42,039 nucleotides of DNA from Candidatus Kerfeldbacteria bacterium (GCA_016182525.1 JACPGL010000041.1:1-42039); one strand, 5' to 3'. Shown: positions 7,414 to 15,598, numbered from the stretch's first letter. The notes: generated by a model from the sequence alone, not told the origin. Program-made: numbers and translations.

Positions 7414-8373
7414 ATGATGCACGATGCGATTCGCGATTTCTCAAAACAGTTCGAGTTTGAACCGGTGATCCAGAACAAAGAAAACTGGAAAAAGTACGGA
7501 AAGTTTCTCGTGTGCGGCATGGGGGGGTCAAATCTTGCGTCTGAACTGTTGAAAGCGTGGAGACCCAAGCTCGATATTCAGACGTTCCGCGATTACGGTT
7601 TGCCGGCTGTGGTGGATCCGGATCGCATGATCATTGCCAGTTCGTATTCAGGAAACACTGAAGAAACACTTTCAAGCTTCGATGAAGCGAGGCAGTATTC
7701 ACTTCCTCTTGTTGCGCTTTCGGCAGGGGGCAAGCTTAAGGAGCGAGCTCTTGCGCAAAAGATTCCGTACGTTGAAATTCCAGCCACCGGCATTCAGCCG
7801 CGATCCGCGCTGGGTTTTAGTTTTCGCGCACTCGCTCGTCTCATGGGGCTTGAGGATGCGATCACCGAGTCAGCTCATCTTGCCACCATTTTGAAACCGA
7901 ACGAGATCGAACCGCAGGGCAAGAAGCTCGCAGAAACGCTGAAGGATCACGTCCCCGTGATCTACGCCTCTCTGCGCAATTTTGCCATTGCATACAATTG
8001 GAAAATCAAACTTAACGAAACTGGCAAGATTCCGGCCTTTTACAATCTCTTTCCTGAACTGAATCACAACGAGATGAGCGGATTTGACCGTAAAGAAAAG
8101 AGCGAGCATCTCTCCGAACGTTTTTCTTTTCTCTTTTTGAAAGACGCAGAAGATCGGCCAGAAATAAAAGAACGCGTGGAGGTGTTGGAATTACAGCTCC
8201 GAGATCGCCATCTCCCCGTCACCGCGCTCAACATGAATGGGGAACGGCTTGAAAAAATGTTCAACTCGCTTCTCCTTGCAGATTGGGTTGCGGTGCACAC
8301 GGCGGCCATCTACGGCCACGAAGCCGAGCAGGTTCCCATGATCGAAGAATTTAAGAAAAAAATAACATCGTAA
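7414..8373 (+). CDS. Bifunctional phosphoglucose/phosphomannose isomerase-like SIS protein
   Basis: A 319-aa protein of two SIS domains. GKFLVCGMGGSNLASELL (residues ~29-46) and IIASSYSGNTEETLSSFDEA (~71-90) are the sugar-phosphate binding loops of the PGI/PMI family. NLFPELNHNEMSGF (~211-224) and the C-terminal AAIYGHEAEQVPMIEEFKKK contain the Glu and His expected for isomerisation of glucose-6-P, fructose-6-P or mannose-6-P. Length fits the family. The first of two adjacent ATGs, at 7414, is chosen, 10 nt after gnd. Only T-rich sequence precedes it and there is no Shine-Dalgarno site, so coupling to gnd is likely. Confidence 0.85.
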   Translation: MMHDAIRDFSKQFEFEPVIQNKENWKKYGKFLVCGMGGSNLASELLKAWRPKLDIQTFRDYGLPAVVDPDRMIIASSYSGNTEETLSSFDEARQYSLPLVALSAGGKLKERALAQKIPYVEIPATGIQPRSALGFSFRALARLMGLEDAITESAHLATILKPNEIEPQGKKLAETLKDHVPVIYASLRNFAIAYNWKIKLNETGKIPAFYNLFPELNHNEMSGFDRKEKSEHLSERFSFLFLKDAEDRPEIKERVEVLELQLRDRHLPVTALNMNGERLEKMFNSLLLADWVAVHTAAIYGHEAEQVPMIEEFKKKITS

Positions 8374-8374
8374 T

Positions 8375-8941
8375 ATGGCAGAACGCGAACACCCACGAGA
8401 AGCAGGCGAGCACGAAGAGCAAGAGCAAGAAGTGATGGAGCGCATCCGAGAAATTACGCACGAACAGGTACGGCCTTTGCTCGATGCCGAATCAGGAGTT
8501 AAGAAAGATGCCGGAATTATTATTGTCCCGCTTCCTGATGTTCAATCGGTTGAACTCGAGCCGGGCGTGACGTATGATTATTACGCTGCCCGCGTCTTGC
8601 CATCTTCGGCAGATCATCCAAATTTCGTGAAGCCACATTACCATGAACACGGCAAAGAACCGTACCGCTTTTTACAAGGCACGGGATTCGAAATGAACAC
8701 CGGGACGGTTCAGGATGGCCGCGTGGAATGGGCAGAGCCGCAGGTCGTGCACGCGGGTGAGGAGTTTGTGATCGGCGAGAGCCAGGTGCATTCGCTTCGT
8801 AATAACAGCACAGCGCCCGTGGATTTTGTCTTTGCATGCCCGAAAAGTCATCTCACAACCAACACGCCCGAAACACCCGACGGCGATCGATATTTTACGA
8901 AGGATCTTGAAAACGGTCTCCCACCCCAGTATGAACAATAA
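8375..8941 (+). CDS. Cupin-domain protein
   Basis: A 188-aa protein with a charged N-terminus (Glu/Arg rich, residues 1-35) and a single cupin barrel. HYHEHGKEPYRFLQGTGFEM (~90-109) is the first metal-binding cupin motif (HxH...E), and EEFVIGESQVHSLRNNS (~128-144) supplies the second His. Cupins can be isomerases, dioxygenases or binding proteins. The motif differs from archaeal cupin-type phosphoglucose isomerase, so I do not assign that role. The start is 1 nt after the PGI/PMI stop, so the genes are co-translated. A perfect palindrome follows the stop. Confidence 0.75.
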   Translation: MAEREHPREAGEHEEQEQEVMERIREITHEQVRPLLDAESGVKKDAGIIIVPLPDVQSVELEPGVTYDYYAARVLPSSADHPNFVKPHYHEHGKEPYRFLQGTGFEMNTGTVQDGRVEWAEPQVVHAGEEFVIGESQVHSLRNNSTAPVDFVFACPKSHLTTNTPETPDGDRYFTKDLENGLPPQYEQ

Positions 8942-8945
8942 GCTG

Positions 8946-8976
8946 AAAGTGGCAAAAGCTAAGCTTTTGCCACTTT
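8946..8976 (+). terminator. Palindromic terminator after the cupin gene (AAGCTAAGCTT type)
   Basis: A 31-bp perfect palindrome around a central A: AAAGTGGCAAAAGCT mirrored by AGCTTTTGCCACTTT. A related palindrome at 25281-25303 shares the centre and differs by a compensating pair. There is no T run beyond the stem. Confidence 0.6.
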
Positions 8977-9006
8977 AGCCGTCGCTGTCACAGACGTTTG
9001 GCATCG

Positions 9007-9031
9007 AAAAAACAGCGTTGCCGCTGTTTTT
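9007..9031 (-). terminator. Rho-independent terminator of the DUF378 gene
   Basis: On the minus strand AAAACAGCG, loop GCAA, CGCTGTTTT followed by further T. It overlaps the TAA stop codon of the DUF378 gene by two bases. Confidence 0.85.
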
Positions 9032-9251
9032 ATGCTGTTGCCGGTTCTTTTTTCGACATCATGCCCGCGCTGTAGATCATATAGAGGGCTCCCAAGCCAA
9101 CAAGAACGTAAATCACTCTCGCGACTCCTGATCCGTCGCCAAAAATACTCGCTACAAGATCGTATTCGAAAAGGCCAACAAGCCCCCAATTCAGCCCACC
9201 AATAATCACGAGAACCATGGCAACCCAATCCACTGCGTTCATTTTCTTCAT
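9030..9251 (-). CDS. DUF378 (YuzA-like) small membrane protein
   Basis: A 73-aa protein with two membrane helices. WVAMVLVIIGGLNWGLVGLF (residues ~8-27) carries the GGLNWGLVG signature of DUF378, and ARVIYVLVGLGALYMIY (~43-59) is the second helix. Its function is unknown. The start at 9251 is fixed by an unusually strong Shine-Dalgarno site, AAGGAGGTGATC, ending 4 nt before the ATG. Apart from the GC-rich genes, it is the only gene here with such a site. It is a single-gene unit with its own promoter and terminator. Confidence 0.88.
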   Translation of the reverse strand: MKKMNAVDWVAMVLVIIGGLNWGLVGLFEYDLVASIFGDGSGVARVIYVLVGLGALYMIYSAGMMSKKEPATA

Positions 9252-9291
9252 CCCGATCACCTCCTTCCCCCAAAGGGTTTTTCTAGAGTGA

Positions 9292-9300
9292 AGTATAGCA
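9292..9300 (-). promoter_or_regulatory. Extended -10 promoter of the DUF378 gene
   Basis: TGCTATACT on the minus strand, identical in the box and preceding bases (CTGTGCTATACT) to the ssb promoter. No convincing -35. The leader to the ATG is about 35 nt. Confidence 0.5.
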
Positions 9301-9355
9301 CAGTTTGAATCCGCAGGGAAGATTTTTGTCCACATGTTCAAGTCCACGAACATAT

Positions 9356-9385
9356 TTGACAGGCACCGATGAATTCATCTACACT
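9356..9385 (+). promoter_or_regulatory. Promoter of the exported-protein/M4 protease genes
   Basis: TTGACA (9356-9361), 18-nt spacer, TACACT (9380-9385). The ATG at 9392 starts 7 nt past the -10, so a leaderless transcript is expected. Confidence 0.6.
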
Positions 9386-9391
9386 TCATCT

Positions 9392-9961
9392 ATGGAAAAC
9401 GAACGAATACCCGAAGAAGTCGCTCGTCCACAACCAAAAAAACGGACGTCGTTTCGGCGCGCGGCGCTCGTGGCCGCGGGTCTTGCATTTGGAGGAGAAC
9501 ACGCAGAGGCTCAACCAATCGTGCCATCGGATACCGCGCACGCAACCGAGGTTCAGAAGACCGCGTCGGAAAAGGCCGCAGAACAAAAGGAGGCTCTTCG
9601 CGCTCGACTGGAATCTTTTAGGTGGGTGACTGGAATCACGTCAGATCTCGCCTATACGAAGCCCGATGAATTGTACACGAATACATTCACTCCCGAATTT
9701 ATTGATTGGATTCTTGCGTTTGAATTTGCAGATGCACAAGCTCGCGAGGAAGTACTCGGAATAGGAGTACCCGACCTCGCACATGCAATATTGGAATCCG
9801 CGCCGCCATCCGAAAAATTTAATTCCCTCTTTCAGGTGGCCGAACTACGCTATAGAATTGAAAATGGGAAGTACGCCACCATTCAAAAAGAAATGTCCAA
9901 GGGCGATGCTGAGAGATACATCCAACTTCTCAAAGACACCAGGACAGAGCGCGAGCCATAA
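9392..9961 (+). CDS. Exported or membrane-anchored protein of unknown function (189 aa)
   Basis: No family recognised. The N-terminus is basic (KKRTSFRRA) followed by AALVAAGLAFGG and a possible cleavage site after AEA, at residues ~20-45. This looks like a signal sequence with a twin-Arg-like pair, though the hydrophobic core is weak. The rest is helical and rich in Glu/Ala, with conserved-looking aromatic patches (FIDWILAFEFADAQ). The start at 9392 agrees with the leaderless promoter. It is 19 nt upstream of the M4 peptidase and probably co-transcribed with it, so it could be an accessory or chaperone, but nothing in the sequence proves this. Confidence 0.65.
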   Translation: MENERIPEEVARPQPKKRTSFRRAALVAAGLAFGGEHAEAQPIVPSDTAHATEVQKTASEKAAEQKEALRARLESFRWVTGITSDLAYTKPDELYTNTFTPEFIDWILAFEFADAQAREEVLGIGVPDLAHAILESAPPSEKFNSLFQVAELRYRIENGKYATIQKEMSKGDAERYIQLLKDTRTEREP

Positions 9962-9980
9962 GAGAATTTTTATCTTTCCT

Positions 9981-12668
9981 ATGAAACGAGCACTTTTTGT
10001 CTTCCTCTTTGGACTTGCCCTTCTCTTTCCCACGGGGAGGAGTGACGCGGCAGAGGCGCACGTTGAGCCAACGGTTATAACGAATCCCAGCACCAAAACG
10101 CTGCTCCTTTTTGCCGCTCACGCTGGCGAGTTCTTCTCTGACGCGCTTCCGCCCGATTCTTCTCTTGAAGCGCACGCCAGAGCTTTCCTACATGCTCACG
10201 CCTCGGAGTATCGCCTTTCCGAGAGCGATGATTGGGCGGTCGCCAAGCAGTGGACAACATCAACAAGTGACCCAACGACTCACGTACGTTTTCAACAAAC
10301 CACGAACGGCGTTCCGGTGTTTGGTGCTGAACTCGTGTTTCATTTTGATGAGCAACGTCGGCTGCAATCGGTGAACGGGATCACGGTTCCAGATATTACC
10401 ACAAGTCCAACGCCGACGATTGCTCGCAGTGATTCGGCTGAACTCATTTATCTAAACCTCGGAATCTTTGAAGGCAAATCAACGGAAACGCATCTTGCGT
10501 GGAAGAGCGAAACAGATGAATCGATCTCATTTGTGGATGCGCATACGGGCGAGACGCTTCTGTCGTACGCACGCGAATACGACCTCAAGAATCGCGAAGT
10601 CTATATCTCTCGGAGTTTAGGCGATCTTCCTGGATTTCAGATCATGAATGAGCAAGGATTTCTCTATCCCGAGTGGCGAATCCCGTGGTTTATACAAGAC
10701 GATACCGAAGCGGTGTACAATTTTCTTGGAGAAACCTACGACTATTTTTGGAATACCTTTGCACGCGACAGTTATGATGGGAATGGTGCGATCGCAGCGG
10801 CAACGGTTATCTACGACCCCATTCAATGTCTAAAATCTCCCTATCCCGTATGGCGCACGGTTTTTATGACCGTTTGTTCAGGCAAATTTACGGATGATGC
10901 TGTTGCGCATGAATTTACCCATGGTGTTGCGCAAACATCAGTCGGCGATCATGGGGAAAATTTTGTGAATTTCGCGCAATCCGGCGCGCTTGGCGAAAGT
11001 TATTCTGACGTTTTCGCCGCCATGGTGGATCGCGAGGATTGGCTGATGGGCGAAGATCTCCCGAAAGGTGCGATACGGAGTATGGAAAATCCGCCTTTGT
11101 ATAATCAACCGGATCACATGTTGAATTATCGAGAATACGAACCGCCCTGTTTTGAGGATGGAAAAGATAATTGCGGCGTTCATAAGAATGACGGTATTCC
11201 AAACAAGGTTGCGTATCTGATCGGTGAACCTGGAACGCATGAGCACGGCGGCCACACGGTTGAAGGAATTGGCCGCGAGAAGCTCGAACAGATTTACTAC
11301 AAAACGCTCACTGAAAAACTCATCCCATCCACCACCTTTTATGCCTCTCGCGTGTGGACCGTGCAGACGTGCCGTGAAATGATCGGGACGTTTGACATTA
11401 CCGAAAACGATTGCGCGCAAGTTGAGGATGCCTTTCTTGCCGTTGGAATTGTACCCGATAACACGCTTTTCCCAATCGCGGAATTCTATGGCCGAGAGGA
11501 AGAAGATCGACTTGGTACCTCTGTGGCATCAGCCGGAGATGTGAATGGGGATGGATATCCGGATATGCTCATTGGCACGTATGGCAAGGGTCAAGGCGTT
11601 GTGGATCTGTATTTTGGAGGAGAAAACTTTGATACGATTTCTGATATTCAATTCACCATCGAAGGCGATCCGGACTACTATGGCTTAGGCATTGTCGTGT
11701 CAAGCGCGGGAGATGTCAACGGCGATGGGTTTGGTGATATTCTGGTTACGGCCCGTGGGGTGAATTACTTCCGCGATCGGGTTTCACTCTATTTTGGTGG
11801 CGAACCAATGGATATCATTCCTGATCTTCAGTGGATTGGTTCTGATCTAAATTTTGGTATTGCGCTCGGACACGGGGATGTGAATGGAGATGAATATGAT
11901 GATGTAATCATTGGGAATGATTATGCCGATTTTCCAAACAAGAATAATGCGGGAGCTGTCTTCATTTCCTTTGGAGGTGAAACAATGGATGCGGTGATTG
12001 ATGTGACACTCGAGGGGCTTGAGCAATACGATTATCTGGGAAGGTATGTCTCGAGTGGGGATGTCAACGGTGATGGGTATGATGATGTGGTGACAGAATT
12101 ATATGATACGGATGATGGTGTTTTTGTCTTTCTCGGAGGAGAGGAAATGGATTCCACACATGATACCACGATTGAGTTTGGTCTAGCCCCAAATGTCGAT
12201 GCCTCGGGAGATCTGAATAACGATGGATACAACGATATTCTTATTGGGGATTCGTCGGGAAAAGGAAAAGTTGAGATTTGTCTTGGATCGCGATCTCTTC
12301 AGCTCGACTGTAATGGAGAGCTCCTAGGGCTCTACGACGGAGATAGGATTGGTGACTCGCTCCGTGTGGTCGGGGATCTTAACAATGACGGTTTTGAGGA
12401 CGTGATGGCGGGAAGTGTCGAAGCAAACGATTACGCCTACTCGGCTGGGAAACTCTATTATTTTCAGGGAGGGCGAAGTGATTCTTTGCCCGAAAGTGCC
12501 CTCCTTGGCAACAATCAACAGGAACACTTTGGAAATTCTCTCGATCGCCTCGGAGATATCAACGCCGACGGTGTGCAAGATGTCGTGATTGGCGCGTGGG
12601 GAGATAACACCAATGCGCCCTTTGCCGGCAAGGCAGGGGTGTATTCTTTGCTCGATGAACTGAATTGA
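9981..12668 (+). CDS. Secreted M4 (thermolysin-type) metallopeptidase with FG-GAP repeats
   Basis: An 895-aa protein. The signal peptide is at residues 1-26 (RALFVFLFGLALLFPTG core). A propeptide with an FTP-like segment follows (TTHVRFQQTTNGVPVFGAEL, ~93-112). In the peptidase domain, HEFTH at ~310-314 supplies two zinc ligands and the catalytic Glu. GALGESYSDVF (~335-345) supplies the third ligand. GVHKNDGIPNKVAYLI (~397-412) and HTVEGIGREKLEQIYY carry the usual catalytic-site residues. From ~512 to the end there are seven FG-GAP/integrin-type repeats with calcium loops such as DVNGDGYPD, predicting a beta-propeller. It is probably exported and surface-bound, digesting or binding host or neighbour proteins (inference). 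Confidence 0.92.
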   Translation: MKRALFVFLFGLALLFPTGRSDAAEAHVEPTVITNPSTKTLLLFAAHAGEFFSDALPPDSSLEAHARAFLHAHASEYRLSESDDWAVAKQWTTSTSDPTTHVRFQQTTNGVPVFGAELVFHFDEQRRLQSVNGITVPDITTSPTPTIARSDSAELIYLNLGIFEGKSTETHLAWKSETDESISFVDAHTGETLLSYAREYDLKNREVYISRSLGDLPGFQIMNEQGFLYPEWRIPWFIQDDTEAVYNFLGETYDYFWNTFARDSYDGNGAIAAATVIYDPIQCLKSPYPVWRTVFMTVCSGKFTDDAVAHEFTHGVAQTSVGDHGENFVNFAQSGALGESYSDVFAAMVDREDWLMGEDLPKGAIRSMENPPLYNQPDHMLNYREYEPPCFEDGKDNCGVHKNDGIPNKVAYLIGEPGTHEHGGHTVEGIGREKLEQIYYKTLTEKLIPSTTFYASRVWTVQTCREMIGTFDITENDCAQVEDAFLAVGIVPDNTLFPIAEFYGREEEDRLGTSVASAGDVNGDGYPDMLIGTYGKGQGVVDLYFGGENFDTISDIQFTIEGDPDYYGLGIVVSSAGDVNGDGFGDILVTARGVNYFRDRVSLYFGGEPMDIIPDLQWIGSDLNFGIALGHGDVNGDEYDDVIIGNDYADFPNKNNAGAVFISFGGETMDAVIDVTLEGLEQYDYLGRYVSSGDVNGDGYDDVVTELYDTDDGVFVFLGGEEMDSTHDTTIEFGLAPNVDASGDLNNDGYNDILIGDSSGKGKVEICLGSRSLQLDCNGELLGLYDGDRIGDSLRVVGDLNNDGFEDVMAGSVEANDYAYSAGKLYYFQGGRSDSLPESALLGNNQQEHFGNSLDRLGDINADGVQDVVIGAWGDNTNAPFAGKAGVYSLLDELN

Positions 12669-12679
12669 CGCGAGATCAG

Positions 12680-13411
12680 CTACGACAGCCCGAGGGTGCG
12701 ATTGCTCAAGCTACCGATCGCATATCCAACAATCGCGGCAACGCTTGCAAGAGCGGTGATTTCAAGACCGGATTTCCACCACGAACGTTTGGTGAATTTT
12801 GTCGTGGCCACTCCTAAACAGAAAAGGCCAATGAGCGTTGCGATGACGGAGACCGTCACTCCTTGCCGCATGCTTGAGAGCAACAGATAGGGGAGCACCG
12901 GAATCGCTCCACCCACGATATACGACACCAACATAAAGAGCCCATTCTTAAGTGGGTTTCCCTCTTCGGGCGTAATGGCCAGTTCGCGATATGCCATTTC
13001 TTTAAGCAGGAGTGATTTATCTTTCGCGGCTGTGTTCGCCATTTCGAGAGCAAGTTTTTCTGGCCAGCCGTCTCTCACATACATCTCAATAAGTTCACGG
13101 CGCTCTTCTTCGGGGTATTCGTCAAGCTCAATCCTTTCTTCGTCCAATTTTCGGTTGTTCACTTCTTGCACGGATTTGGCGGAGAGGTAGGATCCGACGC
13201 CCATTGAAATCGATTCCACCGCGACAATCACAAATCCTGAAAGCACAACAGTGAAGTGATTCTGCGTACCGATCGCAATGCCCGTCAGTGCTCCAAGAGT
13301 GGAAACCATGCCATCTTCCGCACCAAACACAATTTCGCGAACGCTATCGAGGAATCGCGATTGTTGGTGATGGATAAAATCTTTTCGTCTGGGGATTTCT
13401 TGGATTTCCAT
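12680..13411 (-). CDS. VIT1/CCC1-family iron/manganese transporter
   Basis: A 243-aa membrane protein of the VIT1/CCC1 family, which moves Fe2+ or Mn2+. The first helix block VREIVFGAEDGMVSTLGALTGI (residues ~22-43) and the following VAVESISMGVGSYLSAKS (~63-80) are the family hallmarks. A central cytosolic segment rich in Glu (ERIELDEYPEEERRELIEMY), the metal-sensing region, precedes three C-terminal helices. Length is normal. The start at 13411 is chosen because a -10 TATACT ends 6 nt upstream and the protein then begins MEIQEIPRR. It converges on the protease gene with an 11-nt gap and no visible terminator. Confidence 0.92.
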   Translation of the reverse strand: MEIQEIPRRKDFIHHQQSRFLDSVREIVFGAEDGMVSTLGALTGIAIGTQNHFTVVLSGFVIVAVESISMGVGSYLSAKSVQEVNNRKLDEERIELDEYPEEERRELIEMYVRDGWPEKLALEMANTAAKDKSLLLKEMAYRELAITPEEGNPLKNGLFMLVSYIVGGAIPVLPYLLLSSMRQGVTVSVIATLIGLFCLGVATTKFTKRSWWKSGLEITALASVAAIVGYAIGSLSNRTLGLS

Positions 13412-13417
13412 ACGAGG

Positions 13418-13423
13418 AGTATA
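13418..13423 (-). promoter_or_regulatory. -10 box of the VIT1/CCC1 gene
   Basis: TATACT on the minus strand, 6 nt before the ATG (leaderless pattern). The -35 is poor, so metal-dependent activation is possible but not shown. Confidence 0.45.
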
Positions 13424-13458
13424 CCAAAAAACGATGAAAAGAACTACTGGACTCAAAA

Positions 13459-13487
13459 TTGTACAGAGAAAACGAGTGTGGTATACT
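13459..13487 (+). promoter_or_regulatory. Promoter of the 13523-13981 gene
   Basis: TTGTAC (13459-13464), 17-nt spacer, TATACT (13482-13487). A small hairpin (ACTCTA/TAGAGT) overlaps the -10 and the predicted transcript start. Leader about 30 nt. Confidence 0.55.
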
Positions 13488-13522
13488 CTATTCTAGAGTA
13501 CATTATTATTCATATCACGCAA

Positions 13523-13981
13523 ATGAGATATCTATCAACGGTTCTGCTTGCTCTGGGCCTGGGCGTTGCCCTCCTCCCAGCTATGGCCGTGGCAAGCATG
13601 CCCGAGCGAACCTATGTCGGCTACGGAGTGGTCGAGGGCCAGGGAAAAGGATCGCTATCGTTTGAAGGAGACGGCAAGTTGGTCCTTCTCACCTACGGAC
13701 AAGGCATATTGAGCTATTCGAAAAATACCGAAGTCCAACTCTCGGGACACATGGGAATCCAAACCGAGACAGACACCCTCATCACCCTTACCGGATTTGA
13801 CGGCTTGGCCATGATGGAAGGCGATGATGTGTTCGGTTCATACGCCGGAGGAACGCAATATTTTATGATCAGCGGCGAGGGCCGAGTCAATGCGGCCGGG
13901 AAGGGCGTTTTGGATGCCGAACGATGGATGCCGCTGCAGCCGACGCTCACCAATCCATCAACTTTTCTTCATCGGTACTGA
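13523..13981 (+). CDS. Small exported protein of unknown function (152 aa)
   Basis: The signal peptide spans residues 1-24 (LSTVLLALGLGVALLPAMAVA) with likely cleavage after AVA or VAS. The mature part alternates Gly with beta-prone residues (YGVVEGQGKGSLSFEGDGKL, ISGEGRVNAAGKGVLDAE), suggesting a small all-beta domain. No family with a known function is recognised. It is a single-gene unit between its own promoter and a strong terminator. The start at 13523 is the first ATG giving an intact signal peptide. Confidence 0.7.
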   Translation: MRYLSTVLLALGLGVALLPAMAVASMPERTYVGYGVVEGQGKGSLSFEGDGKLVLLTYGQGILSYSKNTEVQLSGHMGIQTETDTLITLTGFDGLAMMEGDDVFGSYAGGTQYFMISGEGRVNAAGKGVLDAERWMPLQPTLTNPSTFLHRY

Positions 13982-13990
13982 ATCTGAAAC

Positions 13991-14022
13991 AAAAAACTGG
14001 GTCTAAGCAGACCCAGTTTTTT
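13991..14022. terminator. Strong bidirectional rho-independent terminator
   Basis: AAAAAACTGGGTCT, loop AAGC, AGACCCAGTTTTTT: a 14-bp perfect stem with T runs on both strands. It serves the exported-protein gene (plus) and the tRNA-Asp gene (minus). Confidence 0.92.
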
Positions 14023-14047
14023 GTTTTTGCTGCACGAATTTCCCATT

Positions 14048-14123
14048 TGGCGGGGGCGACGGGATTCGAACCCGCGATCTCAATCGTGACAGGATTGCGA
14101 GATGACCGCTACTCCACGCCCCC
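14048..14123 (-). tRNA. tRNA-Asp (anticodon GTC)
   Basis: The minus-strand cloverleaf has acceptor GGGGGCG/CGCCCCC, anticodon stem CAATC/GATTG with loop CTGTCAC (anticodon GTC), T arm GCGGG-TTCGAAT-CCCGT, discriminator G and an encoded CCA. G73 and GTC are both aspartate identity elements. The D stem is only 3 bp (GAG/CTC). Confidence 0.95.
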
Positions 14124-14164
14124 ATTTTGAACACACGCATCCTACCATAGATTTCGCACCCTGT

Positions 14165-14671
14165 CTAGGTTAAAATGAGGCGGAGAAACAGCAAAAGCGT
14201 CCCCGACTGCATGAGCAAACCGACAGCATAAGGCAAATCCGGGCGGCAGGCATGCGTCCACTCGTGCACCTTCCAAAATTCCTCCAAGAGCCAGCCGTGG
14301 AGCGTGCCCTCATACAAACCGATCCGCTGCAGAATTTCTCGTGCCCCGCTCAACAAATCCGGAAAAATTCCTCCCACAATCCCAGCAGCCACGAGATACG
14401 GATGCGCATCAGCGCGAAACAACACGGTTGTAACCACAAGAATGGAGATCGCTGCATCAATAAGAATCGTCCATGCCGTGAGGCGATCGTGGTCTTTTTT
14501 TGATCCGCTTTCTTTATACTTCCAGCCTAAAACTTCAAACGATCGCGTATCCCCATGCGGCACGAGGTCAAACAAAAAATGACTCACGACGCCAACAAGA
14601 AAGGCCACCCCAAGATTGTCAGACGTCGTAGCAAGCGCTGCTCCAATAGTGCTGTGAACCGCAGTATACAT
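14165..14671 (-). CDS. DUF457/YdjM-like inner-membrane protein (metal-dependent hydrolase-like)
   Basis: A 168-aa protein with about four hydrophobic segments. VGVVSHFLFDLVPHGDT (residues ~27-43) carries a His-x3-Asp...PHGD set, and IVGGIFPDLLSGARE (~106-120) carries a second Asp, the pattern of the YdjM/DUF457 inner-membrane family. Its role in the cell is unknown. The start at 14671 is chosen because a -10 TATCAT ends 7 nt upstream; a longer frame to 14824 would begin inside the insertion sequence. The IS1595-type element is inserted just upstream of its -35 box. Confidence 0.72.
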   Translation of the reverse strand: MYTAVHSTIGAALATTSDNLGVAFLVGVVSHFLFDLVPHGDTRSFEVLGWKYKESGSKKDHDRLTAWTILIDAAISILVVTTVLFRADAHPYLVAAGIVGGIFPDLLSGAREILQRIGLYEGTLHGWLLEEFWKVHEWTHACRPDLPYAVGLLMQSGTLLLFLRLILT

Positions 14672-14678
14672 AGGAGCA

Positions 14679-14707
14679 ATGATATCACGCGCGCGAACCA
14701 TACACAA
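14679..14707 (-). promoter_or_regulatory. Promoter of the DUF457-like gene
   Basis: On the minus strand TTGTGT (14707-14702), 17 nt, TATCAT (14684-14679), then 7 nt to the ATG. The insertion-sequence target duplication begins 16 bp beyond the -35. Confidence 0.5.
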
Positions 14708-14731
14708 GGCGCCTATGCATACGTTTGCGTA

Positions 14732-15598
14732 GGGTAATCCTAACAAGTTGGAACAGGCATAAGGGTTTTCGATAAGTATTGACTGGGCGATTCGAAGATT
14801 TCCGGTGAGGAAAATCTGATGCAAAATTCACTCACATATTCTGGCAGATATTCTGGAGTCGTATGATGATACATTCTGCGGATAAAGGTGCGTAACACTC
14901 CGAACATTCCTTCAATCTCCGAGGTGCGGCCAAACTGGAACTTTCGATGAATGTCTACCGTATGCCGAACAGGCCACCAGCGCTCAATCGCTTTGTAGAT
15001 TCCTGCTCCATCGGTCTGAAGGTTGCTCTGGGGTTCAACGTGCTGAAACAGAAACTCTGTGGCATCACGTTTGTCCACCGAGGGTTTGGGAAGGACAACA
15101 TGTGCAAGGCACTTGCTTCCGATCTGCTTCGCCATGACGAGAGACAGGGAGGAAAAGTACGCTTCATCCATTTGGATCACTCCGTTCAAAATGGGGTCAA
15201 AATCAGGCAAATGAAGACGAAACTGCCGAAACCAGTGAGCAACCGACACCTCGCTCACATGGCAGAGCTTCTGGGTCTGCTGTACCGGAACTTTTTGGGT
15301 CCAACACCAGAGCAGCGCCCAGAAGGTTCGGAGCGAAAGCTTCAGATTGGCAAGCCATGTTCCGGAAAGCAGCGAGAAATGTGTTCGACATCGGGTGCAC
15401 CAGTATCGCGCTTCTGAGCGATGGACGTGTCGGGATCGACAGAAGGGACAAAACACATTGCGTCCAAAGATGATCTTCCGAAGTTCTTTCCGAATGGTGG
15501 CTTCCGAGGGGATTTGATGTAAGAGGGCGATCATAGAACAAGGGGGTTACGAATGATATCTCTAGTCTACACCTTGTTCCAACTCCTTTAGTATACCC
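14732..15598 (-). mobile_element. Intact IS1595/ISXO2-type insertion sequence (867 bp)
   Basis: The ends form imperfect terminal inverted repeats: the left begins GGGTAATCCTAAC and the right, read inward, begins GGGTATACTAAAGG, both continuing to GTTGGAACA. The element is flanked by an exact 8-bp duplication TTTGCGTA (14724-14731 and 15599-15606), the length expected for IS1595. A single intact transposase fills it. Clean ends and duplication suggest a recent insertion. Confidence 0.93.
14740..15534 (-). CDS. IS1595-family (ISXO2-like) transposase
   Basis: A 264-aa DDE transposase. The N-terminal zinc ribbon, CPFC at ~29-32 and CTRC at ~46-49, is followed by a helical segment, LRTFWALLWCW. 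The catalytic core shows D in GVIQMDEAYF (~118-127), D in NLQTDGAGIYK (~171-181) and E in the RTSEIEGMFGVLR block (~204-216). The ending RRMYHHTTPEYLPEYVSEF is typical of ISXO2 proteins. There is no frameshift, so it is probably active. The stop lies 8 bp inside the left element end, as expected for a minimal insertion sequence. Confidence 0.93.
   Translation of the reverse strand: MIALLHQIPSEATIRKELRKIIFGRNVFCPFCRSRHVHRSEARYWCTRCRTHFSLLSGTWLANLKLSLRTFWALLWCWTQKVPVQQTQKLCHVSEVSVAHWFRQFRLHLPDFDPILNGVIQMDEAYFSSLSLVMAKQIGSKCLAHVVLPKPSVDKRDATEFLFQHVEPQSNLQTDGAGIYKAIERWWPVRHTVDIHRKFQFGRTSEIEGMFGVLRTFIRRMYHHTTPEYLPEYVSEFCIRFSSPEIFESPSQYLSKTLMPVPTC

Noticed and set aside
8375-8941. Cupin-type phosphoglucose isomerase
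   Set aside because: It sits next to the PGI/PMI gene, but its metal motif and flanks do not match the archaeal cupin isomerase pattern I know, so only a general cupin call is made.
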